Below, piece by piece: positions 33,906 to 45,303 of a DNA stretch of 64,000 nucleotides (position 1 is its first letter; each line of letters opens with the position of its first letter). Source of the DNA: Silene conica (taxonomy: Eukaryota; Streptophyta; Magnoliopsida; Caryophyllales; Caryophyllaceae); NCBI GenBank assembly GCA_029255685.2, contig CM055317.2, positions 17,067,501 through 17,131,500 of the forward strand, given 5' to 3'. The position numbers and the translations under genes were made by a program. The notes under the pieces were generated by a model, which was not told the origin of the DNA, did not search any database, and saw nothing but the letters and a program-made list of their open reading frames with translations.

Positions 33906-34627
33906 ATGTTCTTGTAGAAGTACTAGTACTTAATTATACTCCCTCTGTCTAAGGATAATATCCGATAATGTTTGAGCTTGACCTTACTCAATTTGTGCTC
34001 ATGAAATAAAACTTGAGCTTCAGCTAGAAAAATTAATCTCACTAACTATCATGCTCGCGAGTCTTGAGCTTCAACTCGAACTCGAGCGGAATTCAAATTC
34101 TACTCGAGCCTATATATAATTTTTAAGTTATCATTTATATCCTTCCGATAATTTCAATAACAGATTTCAGAGAAGATATATTAAAATATTGGTTAAATCA
34201 ATGAAACATTTTATATGATTATGATAACGAATTTAATAAGAGAAAAATATTATTCTATTACACAAGTTCAAGCCGCTCGCAAACTTTTCAAACCGAATCA
34301 ATTTCGGTTCAGCTTAACTCGTTAAATGAGATGCAGTTAAATCTAACCTCAAGACAAACTCACATAGACTGAATTTTAACCGAACTATTCACAAGTTATC
34401 TGTCTCATTATCACTAATACCTCCTCCATCACTATCAATTATTCAAACTTTTTACTTAAGAATCAACTTATTTAATCAATAATCCGTACCACTTAATCTA
34501 GCAAATCTCGGCACATGTTAATTAGACTATGCTTATAATTCCCTAACTACATGAGCCGAGCTAGTATGCATAAAATATGCATAAAACAACTTGAGTTGTG
34601 TCCAACATTATACATTAATAAATTATA

Positions 34628-34884
34628 TCCCTCCATTCATATCCATGTTACACATTTGGATTTTGTACACTATTTACAAATCAACGTTCGATATTAATTT
34701 TCTCCTAATACGTAAGAGAAAATATATTCATGCGGGATCTTGTTTGATTCGTTTTCACGAGTACATTGAAAATATCTAACTTTTATAATTTTTGCAAATA
34801 CGTAGCTAAAGATATTTAACACGTAAAACGTGCGTTGACAAACGTGAAAAAGCAAATGTGTAAAGTGGATATGAATGGAGGGAG
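34628..34884. mobile_element. Stowaway-like MITE, copy 1 of family A
   Basis: Ends TCCCTCCATTCATATCC and GGATATGAATGGAGGGA are inverse, flanked by TA on each side. The interior phrase caacgttcgatattaatttt and a later aaatatattcatg are shared with 38424-38680. Confidence 0.85.
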
Positions 34885-35473
34885 TACTGCCATTGTGCCT
34901 TCACATTTGTTTTATATGTAAAAGCTTCTTTCCTGAAATTGATCTAGAAAAAAATGGCGAAATGTGGTGTAGTTTAGAGTACTTATAATGATTCTTTTCG
35001 AAAACGTACATGCAATATATATTTTAAAAATATTAAATAAAGAGTAATTTATTGTTAGATTTGAAACAATATATACGTTTTGTAAAGTACTCTACAAAGT
35101 CAAGTAGCTTAGTTTGAAAAAAGGACGAATAATTTTTTTACCGGTTAGCAAGACTCATTCACTCGTACAAATTACAAGATGTTGCAATTTATCATGGAAA
35201 GTAATGTCGTCGAATAGCAAAATAGCTTAAAATAGGTTGATAAGTCAAGTTACATAATGCATTTAGTTAACAATTGACGCTTTTCGGAGTTGAATCCAAA
35301 GCAGTCCAATACAACTACTACATTCTTATAAAACATGGTACATACCTAAGTGAAAAAAAAAAAAACATTTTTTTAAAAAATAAAATCCAGAATATAGAGC
35401 GGGGTTATATTTGTCGTACATGCAAAATAATTTTTAAAATAAATATTTTTGATCAATATATTAATTGTAACAA
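34885..35473. other. AT-rich DNA without recognised features
   Basis: About 590 bases. No genes or clear repeats were seen. Confidence 0.4.
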
Positions 35474-35474
35474 A

Positions 35475-35641
35475 CATTTTTTTGGTGAAAAATATGTTAT
35501 TATCATGTAAAAAACCTCCTTACAAAAATATTGTGTAAAATTAGTCAATTAGTAAAGTTTTTTTACTCACTTAAATAAAAGTTAATTAATGTTTAAACTG
35601 TTTTCAATAGCATCTTATTTAAAATGGCCATATTGACAAAT
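35475..35641 (+). repeat. Source copy B1 of a 167-base duplicated segment
   Basis: Runs from about tttttttggtgaaaaatatg to aaaatggccatattgacaaa. A copy with only about five differences lies at 36915-37081 (B2). Confidence 0.9.
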
Positions 35642-36847
35642 CTATATATAATATTAAAAGGCATGTTGATTGCCTTATTGTCAAGTATTTCAATTTTCTA
35701 GCATGTTATGATGCCACCTCACCTCACAACCAATTACGAAACTACCCTTCGACATATACATAAATTTTACTAAATTTAGTACAATAAATGTTATTATATC
35801 ATCATTATTCTTAAATTAATTGTGCATATAATATATATTTTATTAGTTAATGATCTAATCATTACAAATTCTAATCCAAGTTTCATATTTTTAAAATTAA
35901 AATTGACATTTTAGTTGATTGCTTTTGTACTAAAGCATGTTAATAAATTAGTTAAGGTCCTAAAAGGTAACATAAATAGGAAAAATATTATCACATGTCA
36001 ACCTTATATGAAATCTATCTATCTATACAATATTATAAAAAAAAGAAATGCATGTTAAGGGATCTACATGCCACGTTGCACCTTTTCGACATATGATAAA
36101 TAATTCCACACTTTCCTTTTGTAAATTGAAATGAATTGAGAATTACCGAATGCTCAAAGTTGTTGTTATTTTTTCCCGTCTACTTTATGATTTTGTTGAC
36201 ATATAATTTCATGCGTTTTCTGACATATAATATTTTTATTTATAGGGTTCATTCGTGTACAATTTTAAAGTATTCGTAGCACATGACAACATTATAAAAT
36301 GGATGTGAGATAGTCGAAACACTAACTAAGTATCCATCTTTCTTGAATCTTTTGATATATTTTTGTTATAATATGAATATTTGAGTTTTTGATTTTCTTC
36401 AAAGTTCATTTGGTAGTTGTTGTATGTACAAAACAATATTTCTTTTTTTTCCTTTCCATGAGGTAGCAATAAGGAAAAAATATAGTGAAATATGGAATAG
36501 AGTAGGTAAGTAGATGAGTTTGAAAGCTAAACAATTGTGCGAAGAAACGAGTCCAAACCAATCCAGTGTTCCTTTGATATTACGTAGGTCATTGCATAAT
36601 GTAATATTCTCTTAAGGGTGACCTGCAAATTAGAGATAGCAACAACTTTTATATTTTTTTTCATTTTTAAAAAACCTCATTTGTCCCTTTGATATTACAA
36701 TATCGCCCGCTTTCACCTTATGGTGTTCATGCGTTTTGGTCCCCGAGCTCAAAAAGCATCATTTCTCCGATCTCGCCAGACATTACTTTTAATAAAAAAA
36801 AATGATGTCCATAACAAACCCGTGATTTTCATGGGGGACGGAACTAG
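35642..36847. other. AT-rich DNA without recognised genes
   Basis: About 1.2 kb. Two phrases like tctatatataatattaaaa (35641) and tctatacaatattataaaa (36018) resemble Helitron 5' ends, but no partner end was seen. Confidence 0.35.
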
Positions 36848-37153
36848 TTTATGGTTAAAAATCAATATCTCGTTAATAAGGGTATATTTATTTAGGTCAT
36901 ATTTTATTAGACTTAATTTTTTTTGGTGAAAAATATGTTATTATCATGTAAACAGCCTCCTTACAAAAATATTGTGTAAAATTAGTCGATTAGTAAAGTT
37001 TTTTTACTCACTTAAATAAAAGTTAATTAATGTTTAAACTGTTTTCAATAGCATCTTATTTAAAATGGCCTTATTGACAAATTTATGGTTAAAAATCAAT
37101 ATCTCGTTAATAAGGGTATATTTATTTAGGTCATATTTTATTAGACTTAATTT
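36848..37153 (+). repeat. Repeat-patch-repeat (A-B2-A) structure
   Basis: A 72-base segment beginning tttatggttaaaaatcaata occurs at 36848-36919 and again, apparently unchanged, at 37082-37153. The 162-base interval between them is copy B2 of the segment at 35475-35641. This is a direct duplication around a patch matching DNA 1.4 kb upstream. Confidence 0.88.
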
Positions 37154-38423
37154 GTGTTTTAACTCACTTTAGTTCAGTTTAATTTTGTTTAGTTCAGTTC
37201 AGCTTCATTTAATTTTGTTTAGTTTTTTATTTCACAAATCAACTTTTACTTCAGTTCTGCTTCGTTTCATTAAGATCAGTTCAATTCAGTTAAGACAATT
37301 TCAATTCCAAATAACTTAGTTGACAAAGTCATGAGATGTGATATCATAACCTAGTCTGAATCCCGACAACTTCAAAGACCTTTCACTTTAGATCTAGAAA
37401 ATAAATAAAGGCCTATCATGCAAACATTATTCAATGGAAGAGGATTATTATCTAACTTTTTCCTTCTACCTTCTCATTTTATCCTCTTACAATCGAATAA
37501 GTTAATATATATATTGGGTGAGGTCGAATGGCAAGTGAATAAGGCCAATTATATTATATTTTAACTGCTTATTAGAGGAGAAGATAGAAGAGAATGTTGT
37601 AGCCTTGAAGTTTTGTCACTTTGTACAAAATATCCGAATTTTTAATCCGAAATTTTTTAAAAGGCCATAACTCATGTTTGCAAGGTCAGAAAGTGACAAT
37701 TGTATTTTTATAAATTGATCATCTTTTTTACAACTATGTTAGGGAACAAAAATTGCGGCTTTTTGATATCGTGGCTAGGAATTGTTGTACGATAAAATTT
37801 TTAACACAAAACAAACTTTGATTGACAATATTTCTTGGTCACGAGTTCCAAACTCGACAAACTTCCTTTTCAAATCGCAGTTCTCGGAAAGATGATTGAT
37901 TTGAAAAAAAAGTCTTTATTTTTGAGCTCGTAAACACAAGTTAATCCCTCTTAAAGCTTTTCAGATCAGACATTTAGATATTTCGTGCAAAGTGATAAAT
38001 TTTAAGACGCGGGTAAATTATTATTATTCTATTATTATTTTGCACAATGATGAGATGTAAACTTGGGTGAAAGAGTTTAGGAGGACCCACGAAGTGATGA
38101 GTGACTGGCACTAATACTGGAAAAAAAGGTCGCGAGTATTCCGGGCGATGAAGTTTATTTATGGGGCCCTGCTCTCTTGATATGTCACTACTCTCACCTT
38201 TCTTCACTCTTTTTTTTTACTTTATACCCACCAATTTGTACTCTGTAGAGTATCTTATCGACTGGGCAATTTGAACCCAAGCCGGGTCTAATTTGAACCC
38301 ACCACTTTGTACTCGTAGAGTATGCTATCGATTAGGCAATTTGTTTTGCCTATGGGTATGGTTAGAAATTATGAATCATTTTTGGTTAGTTTAGGGCTGA
38401 AACCCCATCCCTCATATTTTGTT
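37154..38423. other. AT-rich DNA without recognised genes
   Basis: About 1.27 kb. A degraded (AGTTC)n/(TTTAG)n tract lies at about 37165-37300; otherwise nothing was recognised. Confidence 0.4.
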
Positions 38424-38680
38424 CTCCCTCCATTTTTTTTATATCACCCCATTCCCCTTTTTTGCACTATTCACAGTCGAGTATTCAACGTCGATTTTCT
38501 CTCAATCCGTTCACGGAAATATATTCATGTGAAATCTTTTTTACTTTGTCTTGATAAGAGGATTAAGAATATCAAAATTTTATAATTTTTAGTAGTATGT
38601 AACTAAAGATATAATCGAAACAAAATGAGTATTGACAAACGTGTATAAAGAAATGGGGTAATAAAAAAAGATGGAGGGAG
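38424..38680. mobile_element. Stowaway-like MITE, copy 2 of family A
   Basis: Ends CTCCCTCCATTTTTTTTA and a right end reading AAAGATGGAGGGAG, with TA on the right. The interior cgagtattcaacgtcgatttt and aaatatattcatgtgaaatc match copy 1 at 34628-34884. Confidence 0.75.
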
Positions 38681-38823
38681 TATTTATTTCAATTGTAAGA
38701 ACTAAGCTGAATTTGAAATACGTAAAATTAAATACTTTAAATAATAATTTTATCATATAAAATCATGAAAATAAAGATTTAATTGAATAATTATATAAAA
38801 TGCTTCATTTACAATATGTTATA

Positions 38824-39108
38824 CTCCCTCCTACCCAACTTAAGTGTCACATTGTCTTGAAAGGAGAAAATTTATGAGATATTAGTTGTTTAATATTTTG
38901 GTTGAGTAGGGGTATGTAGATTGGAGAGAGTGTTATGATTTGTATAAAGTAAGTAGAAAAATGGGTGGGTGGGTGACTAATAAATGAAAAATAATAAGGG
39001 TAGAATGGTAAAACATTGGTAAAAAAAGTTTATTAAAAATGGACAACGGGACACTTTGCTGAATAGACGGAAATATACAATGGGACACTTAAATTGGGTA
39101 GGAGGGAG
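38824..39108. mobile_element. Stowaway-like MITE, copy 1 of family B
   Basis: Ends CTCCCTCCTACCCAA and TTGGGTAGGAGGGAG are inverse and flanked by TA. The interior phrases gggtgggtgggt and acgggacactttg are shared with 62069-62332. Confidence 0.88.
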
Positions 39109-39179
39109 TAGTATTTACTTTCACATTTTTATTTATTAGAATTTGATGATATCCATGGGTATTAATCTACACAAATTCT

Positions 39180-39360
39180 TATTTGCAACGGCACTATCCG
39201 TCGCAAGTTTGTGACGGATACCGTTTTCTCTCACAAAATACCCACTTTTTCTCTCTCTCCAACACTATTCATGTGGTCCCTTTTTCTCTACTACTCATTT
39301 TGTATATATCCATTTAATCTCACAAAATATCCGTCACAAATGATGACCCGTCGCAAGCAA
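39180..39360. mobile_element. MITE-like element with CCGTCGCAAG / TTGCGACGG ends
   Basis: The left tatccgtcgcaagtttgtga and right acaaatgatgacccgtcgca-type ends are partly inverse around a CT-rich centre. The same family as 33718-33905 and 61140-61310 is likely. Boundaries are approximate. Confidence 0.5.
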
Positions 39361-39444
39361 GACTTACTAATTAATCTAATACTCATCCCCCTCATTGGGT
39401 ATGAGAAACTCATACCTTATAAGTTTGAAGTTTGAGTATGAAAC

Positions 39445-40030
39445 CGGGGATGTAGCAAAATACCTATAAGTCATAAATTATGTGCAAATCAGTTTTTAAA
39501 TTTCACTTGTAGCAGATTAGCTTCATAACTTTTTAAAAATGTGCAATTAAGCACAAATCGAGTTTTTTAACGATTTTTTTTAACCAAAATTTATTATAAA
39601 ATTATTTTAAATATATTTATTAAAAAATAAATATAACAATTACATATTCAACGAAAAATGCGAACGAAATTTAGTATAAACAAAAATTTGGTCATATAAC
39701 GTTTCATTGCAATTTCATTAACAATTCTCGTAATATGAATATTTTTCATTCAAATAAATTAAAAAGTATATATTTGAACATGATTTTCAAAAAATCAAGA
39801 ATTTCAGGATTAAAATCTAATCATTAATTTTGATTTTCGATAATAGTAAGTATTTAATTAGTAAATTTTATTCTTAAAAATAAGATATGTGGTTAATTTG
39901 ACATGTTTATAAATTAAGGGGTTTGATTACACATTAAGAGAAATTTATGAGGTCAATTTGATACATTTACAAATTAAGGGGTTTAATTACACGTAATATC
40001 GAACTTATGGGGTGATTTGTTATATTCCCG
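39445..40030. mobile_element. Probable fold-back MITE
   Basis: The left gggatgtagcaaaatacctataagt and, inverted, the right cttatggggtgatttgttatattccc are imperfect inverse copies, and the interior also shows inverted aattaaggggttt-type segments. The alignment is by eye only. Confidence 0.4.
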
Positions 40031-41407
40031 ATATAAAACCCCCAAATTTGTCAATCAAACACTTGGTATGAGTTTAGCTCATTCAAAACATATATCTCAT
40101 ACATTTTGTGTTCGAACCAAACATCCTCTTAGTGCTAGAGTTTTAATATACTATTGAAAAATGAGAGCTAGTAAACCTACCCCGAACCAAGTGACATGCA
40201 ACACATTCGAGCAAATTTGTCTCGAAAATCAGAGAATGTTGCAAACTGAAACCGGTTCGACCCGATGGCGATTTGTAACCCAACCTGATAATCATTGACC
40301 AAAAGCTGGATCTTAACCGACTAAAATGGTGACCCGATAATTATAAGCTTAATACTGACAAAATGAAAGTGATTTAATATTTAATTTCATACACTTGACT
40401 TAATAATGAAATAACTAGGTCAAATAATGGTTGAAAACTAAATTTAATGGTCAAAAATTGAATTTATGCGATAAAGTAACTTGACCCCGATAAGACATGT
40501 CCCAAGCATGATCTGATTCTATACATTATTTGAAATAACCTGACTCGATACGACACTACACGAACTCGATTCAACCCGAAAGAGTAGCTAGGATGACCGC
40601 ATTTGACACAAATCCGCTAAGACATGACTCGAACCAATTGCTTCAATTGTCACCTCTAACTAAAATGTGGTATATTCATCATTTATGTTCACTTTTATTC
40701 AAGACAAGATGAATCAGGTTTAATGAGATGTTTTTCAGTGGACAACTAGTACTCTTATCCAAATTGTAGTCTACTCGAAATAACACAATCCGATCAAAGT
40801 AGCTAGTTGAATTGAACTCGATCGGAATCAAACTGAAATCGAAACTAAAAGTAACCTTATTTTAACCAAATTGATTTAACCTAATCCAAAATCGAACAAA
40901 ATAACTTGTTAATCAAGTCTAATTTTGAATAGCATTGATAAACTCCATCTCAAAAATTGATGTATCTTATCACTATTATTTGATAGCCTGTGAATTCATG
41001 GACAAGATATAGACAACTTAATAAGTTAATAGCATTATTTGATAGACAACCTTATTAGCATTTCTACTAAGTCAGTTCACATCAATTCTGTACAATTTGT
41101 CACAATTATTGCCTATTTTGTTGCATGATTATAATACTAGTAGTTTGTACCTTGCACCTTTGGCGTATCCCATCAACTTTAAAGAATTCATCCTTGATGA
41201 AAATTGATAGAAATATGTAATTTAAAACATATTTCCTCCGTTTTAATGATATGTTTACCCTTTATTTTTTTTCACAAAATAAAATAAGTATAAACAATGA
41301 TAAATGTATCATTGTGAGAGAGAATATTTCCTGCATAACAGATAAATTATGTTGACTGTATACCTTGCATTTATTGTTTGTTTGGATAATTGGAATTTAT
41401 TAACTTT
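40031..41407. other. AT-rich DNA without recognised genes
   Basis: About 1.4 kb with scattered ccgata and gacccgat phrases typical of degraded plant repeats. No element ends were found. Confidence 0.4.
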
Positions 41408-41902
41408 AGTAAGTCTCCTGAGAGACCGCCTCTCAATAAGCTTATTGAGATACTACTCCCTCCATTCATATCCACTTTGCACCTATTCCATTTCGGTCCA
41501 TTCGAATTCACTTTGTACCTTTCCTTATTTGGTTGTACTTTTAATACTATAATACTATAAAAACACTATTAAGGCCCACTTTTTCAACACAATACTACAC
41601 TTTACACCTATTTGTTGTACTTTTATTAATATTTTAACAATGCGTAAAAACCCGTGCATAAAGCAAATGTACCAAGTGGAAATGAATGGAGGGAGTATTA
41701 TACAAATTTAAGAAAAAGTGGTACTAAAACTAATATAATAGATACAAATCGTTATTAAAGATAAAATTTGTAAATTTATTATGTAAATAAATACGAAATT
41801 ATTATGGTACGATCAATGAAAAAAAAGTCACGAAATACAAATAAAGGGTATAAAAGAATGGTCTCTCAAGTCTCAATAATTTATTAAAAGACCGTCTCTC
41901 TC
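41408..41902. mobile_element. MITE with GAGAGACCG(C/T)CTCTC ends, holding a Stowaway MITE
   Basis: The left gagagaccgcctctcaataa and right ttattaaaagaccgtctctc are roughly inverse. A Stowaway element (41456-41695) sits inside the left part. Boundaries are approximate. Confidence 0.5.
41456..41695. mobile_element. Stowaway-like MITE
   Basis: Ends CTCCCTCCATTCATATCCAC and GTGGAAATGAATGGAGGGAG are inverse and flanked by TA. The ends resemble family A, but the interior differs (tttgtacct and actttacacct repeats). Confidence 0.85.
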
Positions 41903-42519
41903 AAGTTTAAGTGTATTAACTTATACTCCCCTGAGTTATAGTGTTGGTTCACTTATCTTTATGCACAAAAAATAAGAAAATGATTATAAATCACACAAAA
42001 TACCCTACTCCACGCTGAATTGATTTCGGACCACAAAAAAATTATTAAAAAGGAAAAGATGAATCATCACTAAACTCGCATAAAAAGGGAAATAGGAACC
42101 AACATTATAACTCGGAAAAAGTATAATTTAAATACATTCATAAATGTTAGAAATGTCTCTTTAATTTAAACAAAACTAATATGAATCCACAAGCCTCACT
42201 CCAGCAACTTCAAAATATTTAACAAGATGATTGGTTTTTGGTAATGAAATTTATGATGTCAAAGAGATTATGTATTTACCATGCTATCATGCATATTTCA
42301 ACAAGATGAGTGACAAATCTTATTTAGTTGAATGTAAAAAAAATCATAACTTTTAAAAAATTATTTATCTAAATTGCAAAATGAATATATAATTTTCAGT
42401 TTTAGTAATTACCTGGATTATGAGTTCAGGAGAACCATCTCTTTCCTTTATTCAACTGATAAAGGATAGGGAAAAATCTCTTTTTAAAAAAGGAAACATG
42501 TTCCTTGCAAGTAGCCTTT
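41903..42519. other. AT-rich DNA without recognised features
   Basis: About 620 bases up to the TSD of the Athila-like element; nothing recognised. Confidence 0.4.
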
Positions 42520-42524
42520 ACAAG

Positions 42525-43555
42525 TGATGAGTCTCAAATTGGTCGTTATTTTCATTATCTTTTCCTCCATTTTGATCTCGTTTCGACCCCGTTTTGCGTG
42601 CCTTTGCTTGATTTTATGCCCGTCGCCTTGATTATGCATATTTGGTTTCCATTTTGTAGGTATTGAGGCGGGAACGAAGAAACGGGAGCAAACGAGACGG
42701 ATTTATTGCAAAAAGTGAAGAATTTGAGAAGAAAAGAGCCCAGGACCTCTCAGCCGGTCCCAGACCGGCGACCGGTAGGCCGGATGTGGGTCTTGACCCT
42801 TGACTTTTACAAGAAAACAATGAAAAAATCAGAAACTTGAGTCAGTGTCCTCAGCCGGTGGCTAGCCGGCAGCCGGTTAGCCGACTGGGACCTAGGCTCC
42901 ATACTTAGCCACTTTTTCAAGAAGCAAAGAAAAGAAGGAAAAATCATAATCTTGAAAACGGACCCTCAGTCGGTACCATGCCGGCAGTCGACTGACCGGC
43001 TGGGTCTCAGGCATCATTGAAGAAAAAGTTTCAGAATTGCAGTTTTGGACTCATAGCCGGTCCTTGACCGGCAGCCGGTTGACCGGCTGAGAGTCCGATT
43101 TTAGAATTTCGCGCACTATATAAACCCGCACTTGTATCATTTTCAAAGACGCAATTCTCATACTTTAAACACGCATCCTTAGGGTTTCTACTGTTTGATT
43201 GTCTTCCATTTTAGATTCAAAAACTCAACTCATTCTCATAATCTTGCCTTAGTTTACTTAAGCTCTTAGTTAATCATTTAGGTCATCTCCCTTAGTTTCT
43301 TCTTAGCACTTTACTTAGTGGATTTTGGTTGATTTGAAGAGGTTTGAGAAGACCCTTCCTTTTGTAATCCAAGTTTCACACTTTATTCAAGTAATTGGTA
43401 TAATCTTTCTTCTGTTTACTTAGTTCTTTCATTCGTTGGCATTTACTTTAAGTTTTCATTGTTCATTTGTTTACCGTTGCCTCTTTCAACATGTTTAGCA
43501 TTTATTCCTCATATGTTTACATGTTTTTGCTAATTATGTATGAGTAGACTTATAC
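42525..43555 (+). repeat. 5' LTR of the Athila-like element
   Basis: Colinear with the first ~1030 bases of the 3' LTR. Carries four CAGCCGGT palindromic units and a TATA-like box, ctatataaac, at 43116-43125. Confidence 0.88.
42747..43096. repeat. Four CAGCCGGT...ACCGGCTG units upstream of the LTR TATA box
   Basis: Units at about 42747-42790, 42849-42890, 42963-43010 and 43050-43096, about 100 bases apart. The last ends about 20 bases before the TATA-like box. They are near copies of the units in the solo LTR at 3003-5815. Confidence 0.88.
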
Positions 43556-43625
43556 AAAAACTCCCCAAAAACCCTCCCAAAACAAACCAACTTCAAACCT
43601 TCATCTTTTTTCCTCCAATTTCACC

Positions 43626-45303
43626 ATGTCGGGAAGAAGTGAAAGGCGATCCAAGTCTAGGAATGATCCTACCGCGGGGCGCGAGAGAGAGGGAAACCCC
43701 GATGCTCCCTTCGCTTCGGGTGACCCCGATTTTCCCGAGGTGAACTTCGAAACCGTGAACCAAAAAGGTAACTTTCTATCCTTTGCCAACCGTCCCCTTC
43801 ACCCTTCCCGGTTTATTGATAGGATTTCCATGAGGGATTTGGGGTTAGACGGTATTACAACTGATTTGTTTAGGGGAGTGGGATTGGGCCAATTGTACGA
43901 GACTAAGACGATGATGACTCCCCTAGATTGACATGGGAGTTTTTGAGCTCCCTTTGGGTGGCTAAGAACAGGACTTCGGGGGTAGTCACTTTTATTCAGT
44001 TTCGTCTTATGAACAAGGGCTACCATTTAACCCTTGTGGAAATTGCTCTTATTTTTGGGATTAAATGGTTTGGCGCCGCAACATGTCCCCAAGGGTTTTG
44101 ATTTGGAGTCGGTGTGGACTTCCATTACTGGGTTAGTGAGCTCGGGGGGAGAAGAAATCGGCCAATAGGGTACATCTAGCTCCCATAAGGATTTTACAGA
44201 GATTCATGGGGTGGACCGTCTTTTCCCGAGACGAGCCGCACAGCTTTAGCACCGTGGAGCTTGTGATCTTAGCATCTGGCTTGATTACCCAACCCGCCAA
44301 ATTCGAAATTAACATAACCCATCACATGATACGCCACCTTAGTCGGCCCAGTCATCTGCCTAATTTGTCGACGCCCATTTGTGTTGGGGGCACGGTTACA
44401 TTAATAGCATCGGCGGTGTGCCAAAGGAACTTCAGGGTCGATTACAACGAGGGGGAGAATGTTCTCTCCCGCCGCTACATTACAGAGGGATTGGGGTGGA
44501 TCAAGTGGAACCCCAGTGACAACAAAATGTATTGGCACATCCGGCTGGGGCGAGTTGACAAGAACTCCATCCCTTTGCCGAACACCGAGCGAATGAGGGT
44601 GCGGCCTAACCAAGCCTCATACCTCCTCCCTATTGAGGCGCCTCCCGAGGGCACTTCTTCCGACCCTCCTGTGACCCGAGTCTTCACCAGAGACCAGCGC
44701 ATGCCCACCTCCAGTGACCTACTATTCCAGCTGCCTTCTGTCACTGTACCACCCTTCGGCGGCCTTAACTTTTTCCAGGGGTCTACTTCTAGCTTGGCCC
44801 TGTCCCTCAGTCGATCGTGGATTTCATGGCTTGTATGGATCTGAGACAACAGGCGACCGTTAAGCGACGCGAGCTTGAGGACTCGCGCTATGCTGACACC
44901 TGCGCGAGATTGGATTACTTGTACCATGATCAGGCGTAAGGGAACTTCCCTGCATATGATCGTGGTATTCAGCAGGGGTATCGTCACGATTCAGGCCATC
45001 ATCCCTCCGATTACATGCCGCCTGAGGCTGACATTGTGCCCTCCGCGGATCCCCATTTCGCCGGAGAGTTACATGTTGCTCCGGACTACTTTTCTAGGCC
45101 GATTTTTCCCCCGCTGCCTGAAGGAGGGAGGTTTGGAACCCGCCAGCGTCGTGACGCGCCTTCTTAGTCCGTTGCAGCGGCTTCAAGTTCTGGGTTCTCC
45201 AACGAGTACATGGTGAACCCGAATGATTTCTTAAATGACGAGGATCAAAGAGAAGGAGATGGAGATGGACGTGGAGAGGTCGGAGATGAGTGCGGTGGTG
45301 ACT
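43626..45303 (+). pseudogene. Athila ORF1/gag-like region of the gypsy element
   Basis: The start MSGRSERRSKSRNDPTAG and later blocks such as FLSSLWVAKNRTSGVV, FIQFRLMNKGYHLTLVEIAL and PTSSDLLFQLPSV resemble the large ORF1 of Athila-type retrotransposons. The region is GC-richer than its surroundings, as expected for once-coding DNA. It is a broken fossil reading frame. The Athila assignment comes from remembered family features. Confidence 0.6.

Noticed and set aside
33944-34200. A further Stowaway MITE starting ctccctctgtc
   Set aside because: No matching right terminus could be found, so at most a truncated fragment.
35641-36060. Helitron 5' ends (tctatatataat-type phrases)
   Set aside because: No CTRR end with a preceding hairpin was found downstream, and AT-rich DNA gives such phrases by chance.
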